Source: Winogradskyella psychrotolerans RS-3
GTDB taxonomy: Bacteria > Bacteroidota > Bacteroidia > Flavobacteriales > Flavobacteriaceae
Reading direction: 5' to 3'
Assembly (NCBI RefSeq): GCF_000427335.1
Contig: NZ_ATMR01000095.1
Span: 62,001-126,000, forward strand
DNA: 64,000 nucleotides
Below the pieces are notes generated by a model. That model did no database searches, had not been told where the DNA came from, and saw nothing but the letters and a program-made list of their open reading frames with translations. Made by a program: the position numbers and the translations under genes. The first letter of the stretch is position 1. Each line of letters begins with the position of its first letter. Positions 56,331-64,000 of the stretch are shown piece by piece.

Positions 56331-56532
56331 AGCGTTAAATTATTACTTTTTAAGTCTTTTTCTAATCAAAATGAACGCTACAATTGTAATGAGAATAATG
56401 AAAAAGCTAATTGAAGTACACAAAGCATTTAATATATATTCTTAATAGCACTTATCTTGATATTAGTCTAAAAAACCATTAACTTAGCTAGACGCTATTT
56501 AATACTCACAATTATTCACAGAATTTAAAATT

Positions 56533-57420
56533 ATGGCATTTATTGACTATTATAAAATACTTGGGGTAGATAAAAGTGCAACCAAAAGTGATATCAAAAA
56601 AGCCTACCGAAAATTGGCAAGAAAACATCACCCCGATTTAAACCCTAATGATAAAGAGGCTGAATTACAATTTAAGAAAGTTAATGAAGCTAACGAAGTA
56701 TTAAGCAACGACGAAAATCGAAAAAAATACGATAAATACGGTGAAAATTGGCAACATGGTGAAGCTTACGACCAGGCCCAAAAACAACAAGATCAGCAAC
56801 AACATTACCAACGTTCATCCAGACCTCAGGATTTCGGAGATGGCGAGTACTCTGATTTTTTCGAATCCATGTTTGGAGGAGGATTTGGAAACCGGTCTGG
56901 CAATACTAAATTTAGAGGACAAGATTTTAATGCACAATTGCAATTAAACCTTAAAGACGTTTACACCACAGAGAAACGTGTGTTGACCGTTAATGGTAAG
57001 AACATACGCTTAACAGTTCCTGCTGGAATTACCAATGGACAAATTATAAAAATTAAAGGTAAAGGTGGAGAAGGTAGAAATGGTGGCCCTAATGGTGACT
57101 TACTTATTGAATTTAATATCAGTAACAATACGGATTTTAAACGCGATGGCTCAAACCTTTATAAAACCGTAAATCTCGATGTATATAAATCCGTTTTAGG
57201 AGGAGATGTTATCCTTGATACATTTGATGGTAAAGTAAAGCTAACTATAAAACCGCTAACCCAAAATGGGACTCAAGTCAAATTGAAAGGTAAAGGCTTT
57301 CCTATTTATAAAAAAGAAGGACAATTTGGTGACTTGGTCATTACGTATAATATCGAATTACCAAAAAAACTATCTGATAAGGAAAAAGAACTTTTTGAAG
57401 AACTGGCAAAATTACAATAG
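56533..57420 (+). CDS. CbpA-type DnaJ co-chaperone
   Basis: 295 residues. A J domain ([20 protein letters not shown] ... RKHHPDL with H-P-D) at 1-70, a Gln/Gly-rich linker ([26 protein letters not shown]) and two C-terminal peptide-binding beta domains ([37 protein letters not shown]). There is no zinc-finger domain, so it is CbpA-like, not DnaJ. It stimulates DnaK. The partner CbpM-like protein follows 2 bp later. Confidence 0.95.
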   Translation: MAFIDYYKILGVDKSATKSDIKKAYRKLARKHHPDLNPNDKEAELQFKKVNEANEVLSNDENRKKYDKYGENWQHGEAYDQAQKQQDQQQHYQRSSRPQDFGDGEYSDFFESMFGGGFGNRSGNTKFRGQDFNAQLQLNLKDVYTTEKRVLTVNGKNIRLTVPAGITNGQIIKIKGKGGEGRNGGPNGDLLIEFNISNNTDFKRDGSNLYKTVNLDVYKSVLGGDVILDTFDGKVKLTIKPLTQNGTQVKLKGKGFPIYKKEGQFGDLVITYNIELPKKLSDKEKELFEELAKLQ

Positions 57421-57422
57421 TT

Positions 57423-57719
57423 ATGCAAAACACACATTTAATACCCATACCGAGTCTATGTACGCATTACCAAGTTGAAATGTCCTTTTTTACGGGATTG
57501 AATGAGTATGGCCTCATTGAATTTATTTCAGTAGAAAAGACCTATTGTATCCATCAAGATAAGATTGCAGATGTAGAAAAAATGATTCGATTACATCAAG
57601 ATCTTCAACTTAACTATGAAGGTATTGATGCTGTATTTAATCTTTTGGAAAAAATTGATGATTTAAAATCTGAATTAATTACGGCTCAGAATAAACTTAA
57701 ACGGTTTGAAGACGGTTAG
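57423..57719 (+). CDS. Chaperone modulator CbpM-like protein
   Basis: 98 residues. NTHLIPIPSLCTHYQVEMSF with FLGL-like FTGLNEYGLIEF, then DKIADVEKMIRLHQDLQLNYEGIDAVFNLLEKI is the MerR-like CbpM fold that inhibits CbpA. Starting 2 bp after CbpA, it is the normal partner. The last bases overlap a terminator stem. Confidence 0.9.
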   Translation: MQNTHLIPIPSLCTHYQVEMSFFTGLNEYGLIEFISVEKTYCIHQDKIADVEKMIRLHQDLQLNYEGIDAVFNLLEKIDDLKSELITAQNKLKRFEDG

Positions 57720-57730
57720 GAACCGTTTTT
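57699..57730 (+). terminator. Terminator at the end of the CbpA/CbpM operon
   Basis: AAACGGTT in the last codons can pair with AACCGTTT (57721-57728), or ACGGTT (57712-57717) with AACCGT (57721-57726), followed by T5. It overlaps the coding end. Confidence 0.65.
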
Positions 57731-57738
57731 AAAACCTA

Positions 57739-58152
57739 CTAATTTGTTCTTTTTCTATTTTTAAGGTATTCCGCCGTTTTTCCAACGACAAAAACAACAA
57801 CTGCTATCATTCCAGAAAATAATAGTCCAGTTATAACGATGAAATTTCTTCCCGTATCTGACGTCACCTTTTTCATTGCAGCGCGCTGTTCCAATGAAAT
57901 TTCGTCTCCGCTAAAAAAACCATCTTTATTCAAATCAAATTTCTGCAAAGCCAATTCTGCTGAAACACCTGAATAAATGGCACTTCCAATGAGTACAACA
58001 TATAAAAATAAAAAAGTAGTGAGACTAATCCAGAACCATTTCCATTTACTTGCTCCAAATAGCCGTTTCTTGTTATAACCTATAAATCCTAAAATTAGAA
58101 TAGAGATTAATGCAGGAATAATTAAATGAAAAGGTAATGTTATAGCATTCAT
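57739..58152 (-). CDS. Small membrane protein with an EF-hand-like loop
   Basis: 137 residues with three hydrophobic helices (PFHLIIPALISILILGFIG, KWFWISLTTFLFLYVVLIG, FIVITGLLFSGMIAVVVFV). Between the second and third lies FDLNKDGFFSGDE, matching a calcium-binding EF-hand loop (D-x-N-x-D-G-x-x-S-x-x-E with the last Glu). Converges with the CbpM gene. Function unknown. Confidence 0.72.
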   Translation of the reverse strand: MNAITLPFHLIIPALISILILGFIGYNKKRLFGASKWKWFWISLTTFLFLYVVLIGSAIYSGVSAELALQKFDLNKDGFFSGDEISLEQRAAMKKVTSDTGRNFIVITGLLFSGMIAVVVFVVGKTAEYLKNRKRTN

Positions 58153-58183
58153 TGAAAAATAGACTAAAGCTAAAAATTCAATT

Positions 58184-58867
58184 CTAAGGTGTAGAATTAG
58201 AAACCTGCAACACCTTTCCGTTATAATATTTATTTCCGGTTAAAGCAAAATCTTGAATATACCTTGCCATTTCTATAGCTGTAGTTGGAGCTTTGTACCC
58301 TGGAAATGCCTCTTCTAACATTTCGGTTTGTACAGCGCCCAATGCTAATACGTTGAATTGTGGCCCTGTTTCTTTATATTCTTCCGCTAATAATTCCGTC
58401 ATAGTAATTACAGCTCCCTTACTAGAACTGTAGGCAGATAAGCCTGGAAATTTCATACTTCCCTGAATGCCTCCCATCGAACTAATCGTAACTACATGTC
58501 CGTCACTTTTCATAAAAGGAAGAACCGTTCTGGTTAATTCGGAAACACCAAATACGTTGGTTTGGTATACTTTTTCAAAGTCTTTAAATGTTGTTTCTGC
58601 AAAAGGTTTATTAATAATAGCGCCTGCATTATTAATCAAAATATCAACATGTTTCCATTCACTTTTAACGAAATCTACTACGTTTTGGTAATCGTCTTCA
58701 TTACATAAATCAAATGCAAATGATGAAATATTATCAAAATGAAGATTAGAGATTGGTTTTGCATTTCGAGATAAGGCTAAAACGTTGTGACCTTGATCCG
58801 CTAATAAATGAACCAATTCAAATCCTATTCCTCTGCTCGTTCCTGTAATTATTATATTTTTACTCAT
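58184..58867 (-). CDS. Short-chain dehydrogenase/reductase
   Basis: 227 residues. TGTSRGIGFELVHLL for the cofactor, NNAGAIINKPF, the catalytic Ser in VTISSMGG and Tyr-x-x-x-Lys in AYSSSKGAV. Ends in VLQVSNSTP. The start is 8 bp inside the end of the upstream M28 peptidase gene, so the two are coupled. The substrate is unknown. Confidence 0.91.
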   Translation of the reverse strand: MSKNIIITGTSRGIGFELVHLLADQGHNVLALSRNAKPISNLHFDNISSFAFDLCNEDDYQNVVDFVKSEWKHVDILINNAGAIINKPFAETTFKDFEKVYQTNVFGVSELTRTVLPFMKSDGHVVTISSMGGIQGSMKFPGLSAYSSSKGAVITMTELLAEEYKETGPQFNVLALGAVQTEMLEEAFPGYKAPTTAIEMARYIQDFALTGNKYYNGKVLQVSNSTP

Positions 58868-59840
58868 CGTTTAAAACCACTTCTTTTGTTGGTGCATTCA
58901 TCATCCCTTCTAAAGCAGGAATCATTTTATTCATAAAATTCGCCATGTGTACATAATCCATTTTATCGGCTTCGTCATATACATGATGATAATAATCAAA
59001 ATTTGTAAAGTCGAAAGTTGAAATGGCATGCGCAGGCATATTTAACTCTTTAAAGAAAGGAAAGTTATCTGATCTCATAAATAAATTCATCTTTTTTGCT
59101 CCTGGAAAAAACCCAACAACTTCCTCGCCTGCATATCTATTTAAAGTTTCTGCAAAATTAGAACGCTCGTAACCACTCATATAAGCCATCGCTTCAGTTG
59201 AAGCTCTGGGTACACCTATCATTTCAAAATTAATCATTGAATAGGCATTTATACCTTCATTTTTTAAACGTGCCGCTAAATGTGCTGAGCCTTTTAATCC
59301 CTTTTCTTCCGCATCATATAAGGTTATTAAAATACTACGTTTGTTGGTTTTTGTTTTGGCAAAATAGGCGCCAAATTCCATAGCGGCAATAGTACCAGAA
59401 GCATCGTCATTGGCACCATTTGCAATTGAATCTCCTTCTACAACTTTCCCTATTCCTATATGATCGTAATGACCACCTAGAATTACATATTCATTTTTAA
59501 GTTTAGGATCATTGCCTTCCACTACACCCACAATATTATAGGCGTCTATATCTTTTAGCTTAAATGAATCGCGATACGTTTTAAAGTACGGTTTAATTCC
59601 ATTAGATTTTAGATACTCTTCAATAAACACAGCTGCTTTTTCAAGGCCTTCACTTCCTGTTTCCCTTCCTCCTAATTCGTCCGAAGTTAAATATTCCATA
59701 CTGGCTTTAATAGCTTCCTGTGAGATAATAGGTTTAGCATTTTCACCATCTTTTCCAGGTGTGCCATCTGGTGCATTTACATTAAAAGCACATGAGCAAA
59801 GTAAAGCGATTGAGACTAGTGAAAGTATTTTTTTCATCAT
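58860..59840 (-). CDS. M28 family aminopeptidase, lipoprotein
   Basis: 326 residues with a lipoprotein signal (LSLVSIALLCSCAFN). The two-zinc M28 motifs are GGHYDHIG, NGANDDASGT, YDAEEKGLKGS and a late HAIST. A PA-type insert is absent, as in small bacterial members. It removes N-terminal residues from peptides at the membrane surface or in the periplasm. It is upstream of and coupled to an SDR gene. Confidence 0.92.
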   Translation of the reverse strand: MMKKILSLVSIALLCSCAFNVNAPDGTPGKDGENAKPIISQEAIKASMEYLTSDELGGRETGSEGLEKAAVFIEEYLKSNGIKPYFKTYRDSFKLKDIDAYNIVGVVEGNDPKLKNEYVILGGHYDHIGIGKVVEGDSIANGANDDASGTIAAMEFGAYFAKTKTNKRSILITLYDAEEKGLKGSAHLAARLKNEGINAYSMINFEMIGVPRASTEAMAYMSGYERSNFAETLNRYAGEEVVGFFPGAKKMNLFMRSDNFPFFKELNMPAHAISTFDFTNFDYYHHVYDEADKMDYVHMANFMNKMIPALEGMMNAPTKEVVLNDE

Positions 59841-59864
59841 TATGTTTTATTTGTGTTTAAAGAT

Positions 59865-59901
59865 AAAAAAATCCTGATTCGAAAATTATCAAATCAGGAT
59901 T
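59865..59901 (-). terminator. Intrinsic terminator of pdhC
   Basis: AATCCTGATT (59870-59879) and AATCAGGATT (59892-59901) pair exactly, with an A-run on the plus strand that becomes the T-tail on the minus strand. Confidence 0.8.
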
Positions 59902-59942
59902 ATATTATATAGATACTCTAAATTTAGAGTGCTGTATGATAT

Positions 59943-61570
59943 TTACACAACCATTGTTAATGGGTTTTCAATATAACCTTTCAAAGTTTGAAGGAATTGA
60001 GCACCTGTAGCCCCATCAACCGTTCTATGATCGCAAGCTAAACAAAGTTGCATGGTATTACCCACTACAATTTGCCCGTTTTTAACGACTGGTTTTTCAA
60101 CAATATTTCCAACAGATAAGATTGCCGAATTAGGTTGATTGATAATTGATGTAAAACTATCGATACCGAACATTCCTAAGTTAGAAATTGTAAAAGTACT
60201 ACCTTCCATTTCGTCTAGTCCTAACTTTTTATTTCTAGCTTTACCTGCTAATTCTTTAACAGCTCCACCAATTTGAGTTAAACTTTGCTCGTTCGCAAAT
60301 TTAACAACAGGCACTAATAAACCGTCTGGTACGGCAACTGCTACACCAATATGTACGTGGTTATTTAATTTCATTCTATCATCAAACCACTGTGAATTTA
60401 CTTGAGGATGCTGCTTTAATGCTAAAGCACATGCCTTTACAATCATATCGTTGTAAGAAATCTTAGTATCTGGAATAGAATTATATTGCTTTCTAAATGC
60501 AATGGCATTTTCCATATCAAACTCCACATTTAAATAATAATGTGGTGCCGTAAATTTAGATTTCGCTAAGTTTTTAGCAATCGCTTTACGCATGTTTGAG
60601 TTTGGTATTTCATCAAAATCTTCTTGACCCGTTGGCACAAATTTACCAACAGAAGCTCCTTGTGCAGCAGGTGTAAAGTTTTCGATATCTTTCTTTACAA
60701 TTCTACCGTTTTCACCAGAACCTTTAACTTGATTTAAATCAACACCTTTTTCCTCAGCCATTTTTTTAGCTAATGGAGACACAAAAATACGTCCTGAAGT
60801 TGACGTCGAAGTTGAAGCTTTTGGAGCTTCTTTCTTTTCTTCAACCTTTTTAGTTTCAGCTTTTGGCGTTTCTTTTTAACTTCTGCCTTAGGTGCTTCTT
60901 TCTTTGGTTCTGCTCCTTCAGATTTAAAGTTTTTAGCAATCCCAGAAACATCAGTTCCTTTAGGGCCTATTATAGCTAATAATGAATCTACTTTAGCAGA
61001 CTCACCTTCTTCTAAACCGATATATAATAAATTTCCAGACTGGAAGGACTCAAATTCCATTGTTGCCTTATCTGTTTCAATTTCAGCAAGAATATCACCT
61101 TCTTCAACCTCGTCGCCAACTTTCTTTAACCAAGTAGCAACTGTTCCTTCTTCCATGGTATCACTTAAACGTGGCATGGTAACAACGATAACTCCTTCTG
61201 GTAATTCTTGTTCTTCACTAGAATCAGAACTTTCAGTTTCAGTTTCAGTTTCTTTTTCTTCAGAGTCAGAATTTACTTCTTCAGAGTCGTCTGATGCGGC
61301 ATCTCCGTTTAAATAACTAGAAATATCTTCACCTTCTTCGCCTATAATAGCTAAAAGGGTATCAACTTTGGCAGTTTCACCTTCTTCAATACCAATATGC
61401 AGTAACGTACCTTCGTTAAAAGACTCGAACTCCATAGTTGCTTTATCAGTTTCGATTTCAGCTAAAATATCGCCTTCCTCAACTTTGTCACCTACCTTTT
61501 TTAACCAAGAGGCAACAGTTCCTTCTTCCATGGTGTCGCTCAAACGCGGCATATTTATTACTTCAGCCAT
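59943..61570 (-). pseudogene. pdhC: Pyruvate dehydrogenase E2, dihydrolipoyl acetyltransferase, frameshifted
   Basis: The N-terminal part (61570-60770) carries two lipoyl domains, each with EIETDKATMEFESF and the lipoyl Lys, and an acidic linker. A missing T in the run 60873-60877 shifts the frame into a Lys/Arg-rich tail. Restoring it gives VKKETPKAETKKVEEKKEAP and joins the peripheral-subunit-binding domain (SPLAKKMAEEKGVDLNQVKG) and the catalytic domain with HRTVDGATGAQFL at the C terminus. This core metabolic gene is very unlikely to be truly broken. It is 3 bp downstream of pdhA and transfers acetyl groups to CoA within the PDH complex. Confidence 0.92.
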
Positions 61571-61573
61571 AGT

Positions 61574-62575
61574 TTACTTAATTTTGTGGTCTATAAATGG
61601 GTAATCTTCTTGCTCATATACAACATCGTACATCACATTCTTTTCAGGATATGGAGATTCGTCTGCGAATTTCTCACATTCTGCAACGCGTTTTTTAACG
61701 TCCTTGTCAATTGCTTTTAAATCTGCTTCTGTAGCATATTCATTTTCAAGAATAATATCTTTTACTTGTGTAATTGGATCAATTTTCTTGTACTCAGCAA
61801 CCTCATCTTTAGTTCTATAATGTTGCGCATCAGACATTGAGTGACCTCTATAACGGTACGTTTTCACTTCTAAAAATGTTGGTCCACCACCTTTTCTTGC
61901 ACGTTGAATAGCTTCATCAAAAGCTTCTGCAACTTTAATAGGGTTCATACCATCTACTGGTCCTGAAGGCATATCATAACCAAGACCTAGTTTCCAAATA
62001 TCGGTATGATTTGCTGTACGTGCTACTGAAGTTCCCATGGCATAACCGTTGTTTTCACAAACGAATACGACTGGTAAATTCCAAAGCATTGCTAAGTTAA
62101 ACGTTTCATGCAACGAACCTTGTCTTGCAGCACCATCACCAAAACAGCAAATGGTTACAGCATCTTTATCGTGATATTTATCACCAAATGCAATACCAGC
62201 TCCTAAAGGAATTTGACCTCCAACAATACCGTGACCTCCATAAAAACGAAATTCTTTAGAGAAAATGTGCATAGAACCACCAAGACCTTGAGATGTCCCT
62301 GTTGCTTTTCCAAACAACTCTGCCATAACACGTTTTGGATCTACACCCATGCCTATTGGCTGCACGTGATTACGATACGCAGTAATCATTTTGTCTTTGG
62401 TTAAATCCATAGCATGTAAAGCTCCTGCTAATACCGCCTCTTGGCCATTATACAGGTGAAGGAATCCTCTAACTTTTTGCTGAATATAAACTGCGGCAAG
62501 CTTGTCTTCAAACTTTCGCCAGAACAACATGTCCTCGTACCACTTTAGGTAAACTTCTTTAGTTATTTTTTGCAT
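61574..62575 (-). CDS. pdhA: Pyruvate dehydrogenase E1 alpha subunit
   Basis: 333 residues. The thiamine diphosphate motif is GDG...NN: CCFGDGAARQGSLHETFNLA followed by CENNGYAMGT. Also RGFLHLYNGQEA, LGGSMHIFSK and the phosphorylation-loop-like YRYRGHSMSDAQHYR. The E1 beta subunit gene is not adjacent. A -7 box is at 62611. It lies directly upstream of pdhC in the porV-cdd-pdhA-pdhC order. Confidence 0.96.
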   Translation of the reverse strand: MQKITKEVYLKWYEDMLFWRKFEDKLAAVYIQQKVRGFLHLYNGQEAVLAGALHAMDLTKDKMITAYRNHVQPIGMGVDPKRVMAELFGKATGTSQGLGGSMHIFSKEFRFYGGHGIVGGQIPLGAGIAFGDKYHDKDAVTICCFGDGAARQGSLHETFNLAMLWNLPVVFVCENNGYAMGTSVARTANHTDIWKLGLGYDMPSGPVDGMNPIKVAEAFDEAIQRARKGGGPTFLEVKTYRYRGHSMSDAQHYRTKDEVAEYKKIDPITQVKDIILENEYATEADLKAIDKDVKKRVAECEKFADESPYPEKNVMYDVVYEQEDYPFIDHKIK

Positions 62576-62610
62576 TTCTTGATGAGTTCTTTTTAAATAA
62601 AATAGAATAA

Positions 62611-62618
62611 CAAAAATA
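62611..62618 (-). promoter_or_regulatory. -7 box for pdhA (minus strand)
   Basis: On the minus strand TATTTTTG, 35 bp before the ATG at 62575. Confidence 0.6.
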
Positions 62619-62694
62619 ACACATTAGTCAATAATGAAGAAACAGTATATCATAAAAAAAATAAGTTATTACTGAATTTATTGCAATGAAAACC

Positions 62695-63177
62695 TTATAA
62701 AACTGAACTTTCAAAAAGAAGCGGCAATAAATTAGCTAAAGAATTTGATTTTACAACCTTACCTTCTGCTCCCATAAAATAAATTTCGATGGGTTGATCT
62801 TGTTTTATTTCGTATTCTGCGATAGATTGCCTGCATGCACCACATGGTGGAATAGGCTTATTCGTAATTTGATTTTGTGATGAAGCCGTTATTGCCATTT
62901 TCAGAATTTTAGCTTTAGGATACTTTGCTCCTGCATAAAATATTGCTGTGCGTTCTGCACACAATCCCGAAGGGAAACATGCGTTTTCTTGGTTACTCCC
63001 AATAACAACAATACTATTATCTAACAAAATAGCAGCTCCTACGTTAAATTTTGAATACGGTGCATACGCATTCTCTCTAGCTTCTATGGCCGTAGTCATT
63101 AAATTTTGAATGGCTTTAGGAAGCTCATTTATATCATCATAGACTTGTAATGTGGTTTCTATTTTGACTTCCTTCAT
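62695..63177 (-). CDS. cdd: Cytidine deaminase
   Basis: 160 residues from the ATG at 63177; a TTG nine bases upstream is a poorer start. NAYAPYSKFNVGAAI, NACFPSGLCAERTAIFYA (zinc ligand Cys and catalytic Glu) and PPCGACRQSIAEY (two zinc Cys) are all present. It deaminates cytidine and deoxycytidine to the uracil nucleosides. It lies between porV and pdhA, separated from porV by a terminator. Confidence 0.95.
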   Translation of the reverse strand: MKEVKIETTLQVYDDINELPKAIQNLMTTAIEARENAYAPYSKFNVGAAILLDNSIVVIGSNQENACFPSGLCAERTAIFYAGAKYPKAKILKMAITASSQNQITNKPIPPCGACRQSIAEYEIKQDQPIEIYFMGAEGKVVKSNSLANLLPLLFESSVL

Positions 63178-63200
63178 AGTTTGCAATTTATTTTAGACAA

Positions 63201-63232
63201 AAAAACTATTGCTTTAATAAACAATAGTTTTT
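63201..63232 (-). terminator. Intrinsic terminator of porV
   Basis: AAAAACTATTG (63201-63211) and CAATAGTTTTT (63222-63232) are exact complements around a 10-base loop, ending in a T-run on the minus strand. Confidence 0.8.
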
Positions 63233-63255
63233 AATATCTAATTTAGTTATAAATT

Positions 63256-64000
63256 TTAATATTCAGTGTATTCACCATCACCAAAATTAAAGGTCAGTGA
63301 GAAACGTAGCGTATTTTCTAATGGACTCTGAATTTTAGATGCTGAAAATAAATATGATAAATCAACATTTATTGTAGTGTATTTGAAACCTGCACCAAGT
63401 GCAAAAAACTTACGTGCACCTTTATCATCGGCTTCATTAAAATAACCTGTTCTCAAAGAAAAGTTCTCTTGATATGTATATTCTGCACTCAACGCCCACG
63501 TGAATTCTCTTAACTCTTCACTAAAACCTCCTGGTGCATCACCAAACGATTGAAACACTCCGTTTAAAAAACTAACATCTGGATTCTGACCTGACATAAT
63601 AATATCCCTTCTAATTGGGTTTGTACTTATGTCATCTATATCTTCCTCGTACGTTCCATTATCATTATTATCTGTAAATTCATATTCATTACCATAAATA
63701 GGAGGTGTTGGTACCAAATATTTAGTAACCTCACCAGTCACTGCTAGTGTACTGTATTGATCAAATATAAAATCAAAACCTGCCCCTAGTCTTAAGTTTG
63801 TTGGCTGAAACACATCGTTACCAGCATCATCATACTTAAATTTTGGCCCTAAATTCTGAATTGCAAAACCTGCTCTCCAACGGCCATTATAATCGTTATA
63901 AGCTTCTTCCTCACTTTGATAGTAACCAGTAATATCAGCACCAAAAGTACTACCAGGTTGTGCATTAGAATCTACTTGCCCTATTCGTAAAGCAGACCTC
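63256..64000 (-). CDS. porV: Type IX secretion outer membrane protein PorV (partial)
   Basis: The frame is open to the right edge of the window, giving at least 248 C-terminal residues; the shorter GTG start at 63813 is internal. Strands such as NLRLGAGFDFIFDQYSTLAV, SLRTGYFNEADDKGARKFFA and a final LRFSLTFNFGDGEYTEY are typical of the outer-membrane beta barrel PorV (LptO). PorV carries T9SS cargo from the translocon to the PorU sortase. The order porV-cdd-pdhA-pdhC supports the call. The secreted M64 peptidase at 28839 is a likely client. Confidence 0.85.
   Translation of the reverse strand, partial: RSALRIGQVDSNAQPGSTFGADITGYYQSEEEAYNDYNGRWRAGFAIQNLGPKFKYDDAGNDVFQPTNLRLGAGFDFIFDQYSTLAVTGEVTKYLVPTPPIYGNEYEFTDNNDNGTYEEDIDDISTNPIRRDIIMSGQNPDVSFLNGVFQSFGDAPGGFSEELREFTWALSAEYTYQENFSLRTGYFNEADDKGARKFFALGAGFKYTTINVDLSYLFSASKIQSPLENTLRFSLTFNFGDGEYTEY

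Overview
The window looks like a chromosomal segment of a marine-type member of the Flavobacteriaceae (Bacteroidota). The evidence is: low GC; flavobacterial -7 promoter boxes (TAnnTTTG) at many genes; a PorV-like type IX secretion (T9SS) protein and a secreted peptidase with a T9SS C-terminal signal; an HPRT-adenylate kinase fusion; and the order porV-cdd-pdhA-pdhC, which I know from this family. I see no rRNA, tRNA, CRISPR array, prophage or insertion sequence. Most of the window is ordinary housekeeping sequence with small accessory islands between.

Layout. 1-2.1 kb: end of a membrane protein, a dihydrouridine synthase, and a GIY-YIG nuclease gene lying among three copies of a 122-bp nested-palindrome repeat. 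2.1-9.4 kb: a radical SAM protein, paired membrane proteins, a Fic protein with a perfect inverted repeat around its promoter, a long PLP enzyme, then a second nested palindrome, a fourth copy of the 122-bp repeat and an orphan Imm53-like immunity gene. 9.5-13.4 kb: a TetR-controlled redox/detoxification cluster with matching operators before the regulator and its target. 13.5-18.2 kb: a membrane protein, mpl, a ParE-type toxin-antitoxin pair and a TPR protein. 18.4-30.2 kb: a giant alpha-2-macroglobulin with an inserted TonB-plug-like domain, a LytTR two-component system, a membrane gene with a tetranucleotide repeat at its start, an SDR, a lipoprotein and a secreted M64 peptidase. 30.2-39.2 kb: ion channel, obg, HPRT-adenylate kinase, purK-purE, an M3 peptidase and a membrane-anchored LAS-type peptidase. 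39.2-41.6 kb: a GbsR/MarR-type regulator and a three-gene membrane/methyltransferase operon sharing one operator sequence. 41.6-49 kb: sigma factor pair, UbiA-like protein, gcvP and a KASIII/methyltransferase/glycosyltransferase group. 49-64 kb: nuclease, PafA-like phosphatase, MlaEF-like transporter, DUF389 protein, mannose-1-phosphate guanylyltransferase, SprT-like protein, CbpA/CbpM-like chaperone pair, SDR, M28 peptidase, pyruvate dehydrogenase E2 and E1, cytidine deaminase and PorV.

A striking global property is that eight genes are broken by ten single-base indels, every one in an A or T run. Nine are contractions and one is an expansion. Restoring one base gives a sensible full-length protein each time, including the core enzyme pdhC. 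I read these mainly as homopolymer sequencing errors, so I annotate those genes over their full span. The best candidates for unusual biology are the GIY-YIG/nested-palindrome association, the GbsR-operator regulon, the in-frame dispersed repeat inside the macroglobulin gene and the start-proximal tetranucleotide repeat.
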